Source of the DNA: an uncultured SAR86 cluster bacterium
GTDB taxonomy: Bacteria > Pseudomonadota > Gammaproteobacteria > Magnimaribacterales > Magnimaribacteraceae
DNA: 33,367 nt
Assembly (NCBI GenBank): GCA_902537425.1
Contig: CACBBD010000011.1
Coordinates: 1 to 33,367, forward strand
Direction of reading: 5' to 3'
The position numbers were made by a program, and so were the translations under genes. The notes under the pieces were generated by a model. It ran no database searches and had not been told where the DNA came from. It worked only from the letters and a program-made list of their open reading frames with translations. Each line of letters begins with the position of its first letter. The stretch's first letter is position 1. Shown in pieces: positions 1-7,911 of this stretch.

Positions 1-458
1 CCATGACGCTAGTTTCAAGAAAGGGCGAAGTGGCATATTTAGATTCTCTTGGAATGATGGACAGGGAAAATAAAAAACCTATGCAAGAGGACACAATTTT
101 TAGAATTTATTCAATGAGCAAGGCAATAACGAGTATCGCAATCATGCAATTACTTGAGAAGAGTAAATTTAGATTAGATGATCCGGTTTATTGGTATATT
201 CCTTCATGGAAGAGCCTTAGAGTTTATGAATCTGGAATCTATCCAAATTTTTTGACTTCAAAACCTAAAAGACACATGACTATAAGAGACCTTCTCAGTC
301 ATATGTCGGGGTTAACTTACGATTTTATGTATAGAACTAATGTAGATGCTGCTTATAGAAAAACAAAAGTACAGCAATCCGAAACTTTACAGGAATTTGT
401 TGATACACTCTCTACAATCCCTCTTGAGTTTTCGCCAGGCGATAAATGGGTGATATAG
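1..458 (+). pseudogene. Class C beta-lactamase-like serine hydrolase, fragment truncated at both ends
   Basis: Reading from the first ATG at position 3 gives 151 residues of the beta-lactamase/esterase (Pfam Beta-lactamase) fold. The SxxK nucleophile motif is visible as SMSK at residues 37-40, followed by the family-typical stretch around 'TIRDLLSHMSGL'. Homologues begin with a helix and an xGxVxLVxRxG strand before this point, so the true start is very probably upstream of the window and the ATG at 3 is internal. The frame ends at a TAG just after 'FSPGDKW'. That is where the family normally continues into the YxN catalytic motif (usually W-x-Y-S-N) and, about 200 residues later, the H/K-T-G box. 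Both motifs are absent, so this piece cannot form a working enzyme. The downstream DNA belongs to a different gene fused in at this exact point. The family assignment is secure; whether the break is biological or an assembly artefact is open. Confidence 0.8.
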
Positions 459-2101
459 CGATCAAAGGAGATCGCATAGTAAAGATTGGTCTTGTTGAAG
501 ATAAAGGAAATAAAGAAATAGACGCCGAAGGCAACCTTGTGACTCCTGGTTGGGTAGATATTCATACACATTATGATGGTCAAGTTTGCTGGGACGAATA
601 TTTGACACCCTCTTGCTGGCATGGGGTTACAACTGTGGTAATGGGAAATTGTGGAGTGGGATTCGCTCCAGTTAAATCTGGTACCGAAGAATTTCTAGTT
701 CAACTCATGGAAGGTGTAGAAGATATTCCAGGAGTTGCATTGAATGAAGGAGTCAGTTGGGATTGGGAAAGCTTTCCTGAATATCTTGATTCTATTGGTA
801 AAAAGAATTATACAATGGACATTGGAGCTATGATTGGACATGGCCCAATTAGATCGTATGTTATGGGAATGGACAGATGCCAAGGGAAAGAAGAAGCATC
901 CGATGAAGAAATAAATGAAATGGCAAAGATCACAAAAGAAGCAATTGAAGCTGGAGCCCTTGGATTTAGTACTTCTAGAACATATCTTCATAGGGATAAA
1001 TTTGGAGAGTATGTTCCTGGAACAGAGGCCACTGCAAAAGAAATGAGAAAAATTGCCAATACCATAGCTGATCTTGGTAAAGGCACCTTAGAGATCGTTT
1101 CAGACTGGATGGATCAAGACATAGAATTAGATTGGGTTAAAGAATTTGTAGAAAAGTCTGATAGAACACTTACTTACGCTCAAACAGGCGGTAACCCAGT
1201 AGAGACTTGGAAATATTGCGAAGAAAATTTTTCTAAGGGTGTAAAAATAAGACCCCAATTTCCAGGCAGACCCACTGGAATGCTCTTTAGTTTAGAGTCT
1301 ACCGTTCACCCTTTCATTGCACATCCAAGTTATGGTGAGATAGCAGATAAAACTTTAGAGGAAAAGGTTGCTATTATGAAAGGTGAATCTTTTAGACAAA
1401 AGATTCTTTCTGAAGAGCCCGCAGTTGATAAAAATCATATGATCTACACTCTAATGATGTCATTTGATAAACAATTTCCTATGAATGAGATACCTGATTA
1501 TGAACCTTCATATGAAGAAAGTATTGCTGGCATAGCAGAAAGTTCAGGTAAATCAGTAATGGAAGTAATGTACGATGAGTTGCTCAAGAATGAAGGAAAA
1601 ACTTTTGTTTGGGCACCCTTTTCTCCTTATCCCGACCATAATCTAGATACATACAAAATGATGATGGAGTTTGAAAGTTCTGTTGCTGGCCTTAGCGATG
1701 GAGGAGCTCACTGTGGCCTTATATGCGATGCAAGTATGCCAACATGGAATATAGCTCACTACACAAGAGATAGAGTAAAAGGAGATAAGATTCCTCTGGA
1801 ATTTCTCATAAGGAAACAAACTAAAGAGACAGCAGAGACCTTTGGTTTAATGGATAGAGGACAAATCAAAGAAGGTTATCTAGCTGATATTAATATCATT
1901 GATCATGAAAATTTATGTGTATACAAGCCTGAGATGGTTCATGACTTACCAACCGGCAGCAGAAGAATTATTCAAAAGGCGGGGGGATACATAGCAACTA
2001 TCAAGAGTGGAGTTGTAACTTTTAAGAATGATCAAGCTACTGGCGAGCTTCCTGGAACCGTTTTAAGAGGCGAAAGAACTGCTGAAGTAATTAGCGCATA
2101 A
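446..2101 (+). CDS. N-acyl-D-amino-acid deacylase / D-aminoacylase-like amidohydrolase, N-terminus missing
   Basis: 551 residues of the COG3653-type amidohydrolase family, whose members hydrolyse N-acyl-D-amino acids or related amides on a metal-dependent TIM barrel. Visible motifs are the HxH metal pair (His40, His42 in 'DIHTHYDGQ'), the bridging Cys69 in 'GNCGVGF', the 'RPTG..' segment near residue 275 and the late Asp418 in 'LSDGGAH'. The protein begins at 'GDIAIKGDRIVKIG', which in relatives is the second element of the small beta-sandwich domain. Roughly 20-25 residues (usually a '.DLVIKNG.V.DGTG' strand) are lacking. The ATG at 446 overlaps the end of the broken beta-lactamase frame by 13 nt and has only a weak AGG upstream, so this start is accidental or coupled. 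A short 12-nt gap separates it from rraA. The histidines expected for the second zinc site of D-aminoacylase are not evident ('VSDW' where 'VSHH' is typical). Family confident, exact substrate unknown, integrity doubtful. Confidence 0.8.
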   Translation: MGDIAIKGDRIVKIGLVEDKGNKEIDAEGNLVTPGWVDIHTHYDGQVCWDEYLTPSCWHGVTTVVMGNCGVGFAPVKSGTEEFLVQLMEGVEDIPGVALNEGVSWDWESFPEYLDSIGKKNYTMDIGAMIGHGPIRSYVMGMDRCQGKEEASDEEINEMAKITKEAIEAGALGFSTSRTYLHRDKFGEYVPGTEATAKEMRKIANTIADLGKGTLEIVSDWMDQDIELDWVKEFVEKSDRTLTYAQTGGNPVETWKYCEENFSKGVKIRPQFPGRPTGMLFSLESTVHPFIAHPSYGEIADKTLEEKVAIMKGESFRQKILSEEPAVDKNHMIYTLMMSFDKQFPMNEIPDYEPSYEESIAGIAESSGKSVMEVMYDELLKNEGKTFVWAPFSPYPDHNLDTYKMMMEFESSVAGLSDGGAHCGLICDASMPTWNIAHYTRDRVKGDKIPLEFLIRKQTKETAETFGLMDRGQIKEGYLADINIIDHENLCVYKPEMVHDLPTGSRRIIQKAGGYIATIKSGVVTFKNDQATGELPGTVLRGERTAEVISA

Positions 2102-2113
2102 ATTTGACTTTCC

Positions 2114-2596
2114 ATGTCATTTAGCACCCCCGACTTGTCTGATGCAAATCCAGAGGCTCAGGCCCTTTCCCCTATTCTTAAAAACTTAGGAGGTAAGGAA
2201 ATTTTCTGGGGGAAAATTGAAACGCTTCGATGTCCTGATGACAATTCCTTTGTTAAAGAGCTTTTAAATTCTGAGGGTGGAGGAAAAATTCTTGTTGTGG
2301 ATGCAGATGCTATAACTACAGTCGCATTAATAGGAGATATGATCGCAAAAGCTGGAGTGAAGAATAATTGGAGTGGAATTGTGATAAATGGCTACGTCAG
2401 AGATATAGATGTCCTGAGAAAGCTTAATTTCGGTGTTCAAGCTCTTGGTACAATGCCAGTCAGGAGTGAAAAGAAAAACCAAGGGAAAATAGGGGTAGAT
2501 ATTTCCTTTGGCGGGTTAACTTTTTCAAGCGGTGATTATGTCTATGCAGACAATAATGGACTTTTGCTTAGTAAAAAAGAGTTAAATCTTTCTTAG
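2114..2596 (+). CDS. rraA: RraA family protein (4-hydroxy-4-methyl-2-oxoglutarate aldolase-like / RNase E regulator homologue)
   Basis: 160 residues, the usual RraA length. The opening 'FSTPDLSDANP' and the core 'GIVINGYVRDIDVLRKL.FGVQALGTMPVRSEK' are diagnostic. Arg96-Asp97 match the Arg-Asp pair that binds substrate and divalent metal in HMG/CHA aldolases of this fold, and the C-terminal 'GGLTFSSGDYVYADNNGLLL' is also conserved. In E. coli RraA inhibits RNase E; many other members are class II pyruvate aldolases, and sequence alone does not choose between the two roles. The gene lies 12 nt behind the deacylase-like gene on the same strand, so the two may be co-transcribed. Its last 4 nt overlap tail-to-tail with the end of the ABC permease on the opposite strand. 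Confidence 0.88.
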   Translation: MSFSTPDLSDANPEAQALSPILKNLGGKEIFWGKIETLRCPDDNSFVKELLNSEGGGKILVVDADAITTVALIGDMIAKAGVKNNWSGIVINGYVRDIDVLRKLNFGVQALGTMPVRSEKKNQGKIGVDISFGGLTFSSGDYVYADNNGLLLSKKELNLS

Positions 2597-3777
2597 ATTG
2601 ATCTTAGCGCTTCAGTAATATCTCTTCTAGCAGCATTCCATGCAGGGAACACCCCACCTATAAAACCTACAAGTAATGCCAAGGTGAGTCCTTGTTGAAT
2701 GATCTCTCCTGTAACTGCAAAGGCAAATGCGGTCTGGGAGAAAGAAGCGCCAGCTAGCGTAGAAACAGTGTATCCGTTGAATAATATATAGGCTATAGCT
2801 CCACCTAATAAACCACCGATCGTAGCAAGTAATAAAGCCTCTATCAGTAGCGCAAGTAGAACGGTAGTGCCCTTAAATCCCAGAGCTCGGAGCGTTCCTA
2901 TCTCAACCAATCTTGTAGATACAGCACTATACATGGTATTTAAAGCTGCAAAAACTGCACCGATTGCCATTATATAACCTACTACTTGGCCAAAAACCTT
3001 AATCAAATCTGCTCCAGAGGACTGATTTTCATAAAAGTCACTTTCAGACTGAACTTTGAGCTCTAAGTTTGGGTAACTTTCCACAAATAATCCAACCTCA
3101 TTGAATGAATCTGGAGAATCTAATTTTAAGATCATGCTTGATGCAGAGGCTCCTCTTCTGAAAAGGCCTTGTGCGGTTGCTAAATCAGCCCAGATTTCTG
3201 ACTCGTGAACATCCCCATTACTTGAAAAAATTCCTACAACTGTGGCAAAACTATCTCTTACTTTAATCTGATCTCCAATCTCAAGTCCTTCGTATTGATT
3301 ATTAGCTCCTTTTCCAACTATTATTTCTGCTGTTCCAGTAGTAAAGTTTCTACCCTCGATGATATCAACTTCAGGACGAATTCTAAAACTTGCAGGTTGA
3401 ACCCCTCTGATTGGTAAGTTTGATGTCGATTCCGCACCTTTTTTCTTAAGGTCTATAATTGCAAATAACTCGGCCGCAATCATTGGCTCGCCATCTATAG
3501 ATTCAATACCTGGAGAACTAGAGACAGTATCAAGCTCTGTCATAGCAACTCCACTGCTCAACTCCGAACTTGATCCATCTCTTAGAATAATTACTCTATC
3601 CTTTTCTCCTGTACTAGAAATTGTAGAACTTAGGCCCTCAGCCATGGCTAACAAGGAAACCATGACAGCTACCGACCCAGCTATCCCCACAATGATCACT
3701 AGTGAAGAACCTGATCTCTCTAGAACAGAGCGTAAATTCATATTTGTAACCAATAATACTTGTCTAATAAAACTCAT
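2593..3777 (-). CDS. ABC transporter permease, FtsX/MacB fold (third permease of the operon)
   Basis: 394 residues with the MacB-type layout: an N-terminal membrane segment at about 26-47 ('SSLVIIVGIAGSVAVMVSLL'), a large periplasmic core domain of about 220 residues, and three C-terminal membrane segments forming the FtsX domain, which carries the typical 'RLVEIGTLRALGFKG' coupling motif. It ends 'FPAWNAARRDITEALRSI', the standard ending of the family. It differs clearly from the other two permeases: its N-terminus is of the 'SxxxxxGIxGxVAV' MacB kind and it lacks their shared 'YW..VK.G..RK..RTF.TI' opening. It is the last gene of the operon, starting 1 nt after the preceding permease stops, and no terminator hairpin was seen before it overlaps rraA by 4 nt. 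Substrate unknown. Confidence 0.87.
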   Translation of the reverse strand: MSFIRQVLLVTNMNLRSVLERSGSSLVIIVGIAGSVAVMVSLLAMAEGLSSTISSTGEKDRVIILRDGSSSELSSGVAMTELDTVSSSPGIESIDGEPMIAAELFAIIDLKKKGAESTSNLPIRGVQPASFRIRPEVDIIEGRNFTTGTAEIIVGKGANNQYEGLEIGDQIKVRDSFATVVGIFSSNGDVHESEIWADLATAQGLFRRGASASSMILKLDSPDSFNEVGLFVESYPNLELKVQSESDFYENQSSGADLIKVFGQVVGYIMAIGAVFAALNTMYSAVSTRLVEIGTLRALGFKGTTVLLALLIEALLLATIGGLLGGAIAYILFNGYTVSTLAGASFSQTAFAFAVTGEIIQQGLTLALLVGFIGGVFPAWNAARRDITEALRSI

Positions 3778-3778
3778 A

Positions 3779-4927
3779 TTAATTTTTCCTCAAAGCATCG
3801 ACCACGTTTAATCTCATAGCCGAAAGAGCCGGTAAAACTCCTGATATTAAAGCAGTGATAAAAGCAACTAAGATTGCACTTATTACAATAGATATAGAAA
3901 ACTCTATCTCTCCTGAAAAACCTATGGCCACTCCAGAAAACATAGGGAACAATAGATAAGCTATCAAAACTCCTATTATCGCTCCAGCTACACACAACAA
4001 GAAAGACTCTGCTAAGACAAAGAGCATTATTAATCGATCAGGAAAACCGACTGCCTTCAATGCACCTAGTTCGGGAGTTCTCTCTCTAACTGCCTGGCTC
4101 ATAGTATTTCCTGTTAATAAAAGGATTGTGAAAAAAGAAGCAGCCAAAACTGAATTAATAATTAAGCCTATATTTCCAATTTGTTCAGCAAACATACGAC
4201 TGAAAGCTTCCTCTGTAGACGTCTTTGTTTCATCTAAAGAGTTCTTAAATAGCTCATCTATCTCCTTTGCAATAGATTCAGCCTGCTCTGGATTTTTTAT
4301 TTTCACTATATAGTTACCAGGTCTACCCGTTTCATAAAGTCTAGCCTCATCAAAATATTTCCAATTAATAAATGCTTCATCTTGTTCGCCACTGGTGTTA
4401 TTTATATATGTGCCCACAAGATCAAACTCCCAAACACCTCCGCCCTTCTTAGGCCATATGTCAGCAATAATAGGAATCCTATCTCCTATTTTCCATCCAA
4501 ACTGATCAGCTAAATCTTTCCCGACGATCATCCCTGTAATGTTTCGTGAAAAGGCTTCTTGCGCTCCTTCACTCAACTCCCATTCAGGATAAACATCAAA
4601 ATAATTATCTGGAACAGGCCATTTTGGAAAAAAGTTTTGTCTTTCTTTGTAAGTACCTCCAAACCATTGACGCCAAACAACAGTATCTACACCTTCTACC
4701 ATTTCTATTCTATTTTTATGAGCCATTGGAAGAGATTCAGTAAAAGCAAGCCGAGACACAACTATGAGTCTATCTTGTCCGGCAAAATCTACCTCACTAT
4801 TAAAAGCTACGGCAACTGATCTTCCCAAAGAAAACAACAAGAATGCAGTGGCGATTGAAAAAATAGTCATAAAAGTTCTAATCTTTTTACGATTTATGCC
4901 TGATTTAACGATCATCCAATATTTCAT
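3779..4927 (-). CDS. ABC transporter permease, FtsX/MacB fold (second permease)
   Basis: 382 residues. An N-terminal membrane anchor (about 18-40) is followed by a periplasmic MacB-like core and three C-terminal membrane helices. The coupling motif 'RERTPELGALKAVGFPD' and the terminal 'ALSAMRLNVVDALRKN' are typical of FtsX-domain permeases that pump through an adaptor or extract lipids or lipoproteins instead of forming a channel. The N-terminus lines up almost residue by residue with that of the permease encoded just upstream ('RKKIRTFMTIFSIATAFLLF' against 'RKRLRTFLTIMSMFIAFVLY'), so the two look like tandem duplicates. The start codon shares one base with the preceding stop (overlap at 4927), which suggests translational coupling and fixed stoichiometry. 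Confidence 0.87.
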   Translation of the reverse strand: MKYWMIVKSGINRKKIRTFMTIFSIATAFLLFSLGRSVAVAFNSEVDFAGQDRLIVVSRLAFTESLPMAHKNRIEMVEGVDTVVWRQWFGGTYKERQNFFPKWPVPDNYFDVYPEWELSEGAQEAFSRNITGMIVGKDLADQFGWKIGDRIPIIADIWPKKGGGVWEFDLVGTYINNTSGEQDEAFINWKYFDEARLYETGRPGNYIVKIKNPEQAESIAKEIDELFKNSLDETKTSTEEAFSRMFAEQIGNIGLIINSVLAASFFTILLLTGNTMSQAVRERTPELGALKAVGFPDRLIMLFVLAESFLLCVAGAIIGVLIAYLLFPMFSGVAIGFSGEIEFSISIVISAILVAFITALISGVLPALSAMRLNVVDALRKN

Positions 4928-6078
4928 TATCCCTCCCTAAGTGCATCTACAACTCTTAAGCGCAAGGCTTGATAAGCTGGAACAACAGCAGACATGAGTG
5001 CAATTAATAATCCTATCAGGAAACCACCTAAAACTATTTCTAGCGATATAGAAACTGTATCTTCCAATATACCGCCCGACATTATTTCTATGGCCGGAAT
5101 AATTAAAGCTGTAACCAATAAGCCCATCAGTACAGCAGAGAAACAAATTGTGACAGCTTCTAAAATGACCGAGATAAAAATAATATTGTCTTTATAACCA
5201 AGGCACTTAAGCACTCCTATGTCGCTTGTTCTTTCTCTTATAGATTGAGCAAGCGTATTTGAGGAAACCAGCAATATGGTAAAAAATACAGATAACAGTA
5301 TTGAATTCACAATTAATTCAACATCTGCAATTTCTCCTGCCATTTCGACTGCAATCATTGATTCAGGACCTGATCTTGTAGCATAAGAAGAATTCATGAA
5401 CTGCTCATCAATTTGTTTGGAAATTTTTTCACCCACTTCAGGGGAAGTGGCTTTGACCATAATCGTGCCTAAAGTTCCCTTTTCACTCATTCTAGCTTCA
5501 TCAAAAGCAGGCCAATTTATTATCGCTCCTAACTCATCTCCTTTAATTTGTTTTGCTGTGTAAAATCCCACAACCTCAAAGGACCAATTGTAAGTTCCAT
5601 CTATATTTAGCGATGATGATTCTGTGTTTAATCTATCTCCTATTTTTAGACCCTTCTGATCTGCCATCAGCTGACCAACTATTGTGGCATTTGGATTACT
5701 TTTTAAAGCAAGTATGGCTTGTTCCGTTGCTTCAAATCTATCATATACATCGAAAAAATTTGGGCTAACGGCATAAGCGACTCCTTCCATCATACTTTCT
5801 ATGCTATCTGATATAAGAAAATCCATGTACATCACTTCCTCAACGCCTTCTAGCGTTTCTATGTAATTAACGTGAGAATAAGGCAGTTTTCCCAGCATAT
5901 TGTATCTGGGCATAACTATTATGTTATCCGCAGAAAGGCCCTCTATAGAACCTGTAAAAAGGCCAGAAAGGGTATTTAAGGATCCGTACAGTACGAATGC
6001 AATAAACATAGACATTATTGTCAAAAAAGTTCTTAGTCTTTTTCTTATTAATCCTATCTTTACTAAGGTCCAATACAT
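4927..6078 (-). CDS. ABC transporter permease, FtsX/MacB fold (first permease)
   Basis: 383 residues with one N-terminal membrane segment (about 17-38), a periplasmic core of about 200 residues, and three C-terminal membrane segments. The coupling helix is 'RERTSDIGVLKCLGYKD' and the tail 'YQALRLRVVDALREG' is the FtsX-family signature. The ATG overlaps the stop of the ATPase gene by one base, so the permease should be made together with its motor. It is a close paralogue of the permease that follows. In known MacB-like transporters two FtsX permeases pair with two ATPase copies; this gene and its neighbour could form a heterodimer, leaving the third permease for a second assembly, but this is inference. 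Substrate unknown. Confidence 0.87.
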   Translation of the reverse strand: MYWTLVKIGLIRKRLRTFLTIMSMFIAFVLYGSLNTLSGLFTGSIEGLSADNIIVMPRYNMLGKLPYSHVNYIETLEGVEEVMYMDFLISDSIESMMEGVAYAVSPNFFDVYDRFEATEQAILALKSNPNATIVGQLMADQKGLKIGDRLNTESSSLNIDGTYNWSFEVVGFYTAKQIKGDELGAIINWPAFDEARMSEKGTLGTIMVKATSPEVGEKISKQIDEQFMNSSYATRSGPESMIAVEMAGEIADVELIVNSILLSVFFTILLVSSNTLAQSIRERTSDIGVLKCLGYKDNIIFISVILEAVTICFSAVLMGLLVTALIIPAIEIMSGGILEDTVSISLEIVLGGFLIGLLIALMSAVVPAYQALRLRVVDALREG

Positions 6079-6752
6079 TAAGATGTAAGTTTTCCTTTGT
6101 CTAAATGTAAAGTCCTCTTGGCAGATTCAGCAGCTACTGGATCATGAGTTACCATTAAGATGGTTTTGCCATGGTCGCGGTTTAATATCTGCAAGAGTTC
6201 TAATATTTCAGTAGCAGTATCTCGGTCCAGGTCACCTGTTGGCTCGTCACAAACCAATATGCCAGGATCTGAAACAAGCGCTCTAGCAATTGCCACTCTT
6301 TGTTGTTGCCCGCCAGAAAGCTCATTAGGCTTATGACCTCCTCTATCAGAAAGACCGACAACATCAAGAGCTGTAGTCACATGTTCCTTTCTTTGAGAGC
6401 TAGAAAGATTGGTTAAGAGAAGAGGGATCTCTATATTTTTATTGGCAGTTAAAACTGGAAGAAGATTATAGAATTGAAAAATAAAACCTATATTAGTTGC
6501 TCTCCAGTCACTTAAGCCAGATGGGCTCATTTGTTCGAGGTGCTCTCCATTGACAACAACCTGTCCAGAAGTGGGTGAATCAAGTCCACCTATAAGGTTT
6601 AAAAGGGTTGATTTTCCCGAACCAGAAGGTCCCATAAGAGCAAGAAAATCCCCTTTGGGTACCTCTAAGCTAAGGTCGTCTAATACAACAAGCGTTTCTC
6701 TTCCTCTTTCGTATGTTTTATTTACGGACTGAACCTCAATTAAGTTAGACAT
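6078..6752 (-). CDS. ABC transporter ATP-binding protein (MacB/LolD type)
   Basis: 224 residues, the usual length of stand-alone LolD/FtsE/MacB-type ATPases. All motor motifs are intact: Walker A 'GPSGSGKST' near residue 41, Q-loop 'FIFQFYNLLP', the signature 'LSGGQQQRVAIARAL', Walker B 'ILVCDEPTGDLD' and the switch histidine in 'MVTHD'. The 'GDLDRDTATEILELL' stretch after Walker B is typical of the exporter branch that partners FtsX-fold permeases. It lies between the adaptor gene (13-nt gap) and the first permease (1-nt overlap), so it is the energy source for the whole set. Active ATPase is expected. Confidence 0.93.
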   Translation of the reverse strand: MSNLIEVQSVNKTYERGRETLVVLDDLSLEVPKGDFLALMGPSGSGKSTLLNLIGGLDSPTSGQVVVNGEHLEQMSPSGLSDWRATNIGFIFQFYNLLPVLTANKNIEIPLLLTNLSSSQRKEHVTTALDVVGLSDRGGHKPNELSGGQQQRVAIARALVSDPGILVCDEPTGDLDRDTATEILELLQILNRDHGKTILMVTHDPVAAESAKRTLHLDKGKLTS

Positions 6753-6765
6753 GATTACCTCTTTT

Positions 6766-7911
6766 TTATTTTATTATTACTTGTTGATTGTTTTCTAATT
6801 CATTATCAAATATCGCCACCACAGTCATTCCTGATTTCAGACCATCTATTACTCTTGCATAATTTGCAGTTTCTTCGGCAACCTCTACTTTTGTGAGCCG
6901 AATTTTTGATCCTTCGAGCGCTTGAACAACTGACTGATCATCTTTAATAGCCACAGCCGCTAAAGGAATCATTACACCCTCTTTAACAATTTCAGGGCTT
7001 TTATTTTCTACTTTCCTCAAGAAAGACACTCTACTGCCCATATCGGGTAGAACCCTTTCATCCTTTTCAAGAAGAGCAATTCTAACTTTTACGGTTGCTT
7101 TGTTTCTATCAGCCGTAGGAATAATTGCTATAACTTCAGATGGTATGTCCCATTTAGGATATGCATTTAAATTTGTTATGACAGGTTGGCCTGGCTTTAC
7201 TCGATTTATGAAGGCTTCATTTACATCTACTTCAACTTCAAGAGAATCCATGTCAACAATTGTACAGATACCTGTATTAGTAAATCCGCCTCCAGCTGAG
7301 ACTGGAGATATCATTTCGCCTGGCTGAGCTGCTTTGTATACAACCACTCCACTAAATGGAGCTAATATTTTCATATCTTGCACAACTTGCTTCCTAATAG
7401 CATTCAAGGCCTCTAAACCCTCTACAGAAGCCCTAGCTGCATCTAAAGCGGCCTGACTAGCTAGCTCATCTTTTGCCAATTCCTGAGTTCGATTAAATAT
7501 TCGCTTAGCTTCATTGAGTTGCGACTGTGAGTAATTCAAATCAGCTTGCATTGTACTATCGTCGAGTTGAGCTAATATTTGACCTTCCTCAACATACATA
7601 CCTTCCTCTATAAATACCTTCATAACCTTTCCAGTCATTTTAGAAGAAACTGTTGCCCTCCTTCTAGCGACTACATAGCCTGAGGCATCAAGAATACTTG
7701 TAGCTGAAGCATCTGACATTTCAAGAGACTTAACTGTGAAAGTAGTCACTTCTTTAAGTTCATCATCTGATAAAAATAACCACCAAAAAAGGCTTACGAT
7801 CAGAACAGATATGGCAAGTAAATATAGTTTACTAGACTGTTGTCCTCCAGCTGCAGGAGGAGCAGATCTATCTATCTTTAAGTTATTGAGTAAATTTTCT
7901 CTATCACTCAT
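6766..7911 (-). CDS. HlyD/MacA-type periplasmic adaptor (membrane fusion protein)
   Basis: 381 residues. A single membrane anchor at about 28-47 ('LYLLAISVLIVSLFWWLFL') follows a 27-residue cytoplasmic tail. Next come a barrel-sandwich (lipoyl-like) half 'TGKVMKVFIEEGMYVEEGQILAQLD', an alpha-hairpin coiled coil (about 120-165), the returning half 'ILAPFSGVVVYKAAQPGEMISP', and beta-barrel and membrane-proximal domains to about 375. This is the standard order for adaptors that bridge an inner-membrane ABC pump to outer partners. It starts immediately after the cytochrome gene ends, with no gap, which ties the exporter to the cytochrome/beta-helix pair. No TolC-like outer-membrane gene is in the window, so the exit duct is either encoded elsewhere or not used. 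Confidence 0.9.
   Translation of the reverse strand: MSDRENLLNNLKIDRSAPPAAGGQQSSKLYLLAISVLIVSLFWWLFLSDDELKEVTTFTVKSLEMSDASATSILDASGYVVARRRATVSSKMTGKVMKVFIEEGMYVEEGQILAQLDDSTMQADLNYSQSQLNEAKRIFNRTQELAKDELASQAALDAARASVEGLEALNAIRKQVVQDMKILAPFSGVVVYKAAQPGEMISPVSAGGGFTNTGICTIVDMDSLEVEVDVNEAFINRVKPGQPVITNLNAYPKWDIPSEVIAIIPTADRNKATVKVRIALLEKDERVLPDMGSRVSFLRKVENKSPEIVKEGVMIPLAAVAIKDDQSVVQALEGSKIRLTKVEVAEETANYARVIDGLKSGMTVVAIFDNELENNQQVIIK

Noticed and set aside
3-5. ATG at position 3 as the true start of the beta-lactamase-like gene
   Set aside because: Homologues have a further N-terminal helix and strand, so the real start lies outside the window.
353-622. Minus-strand frame spanning the beta-lactamase/deacylase junction
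   Set aside because: It crosses the junction by chance; the protein has no family features and both plus-strand partners are clear.
4546-4819. Two overlapping plus-strand frames of 65 and 86 residues inside a permease gene
   Set aside because: They run antisense to a clear ABC permease with conserved motifs, have no family resemblance and no ribosome site; shadows of the real gene.
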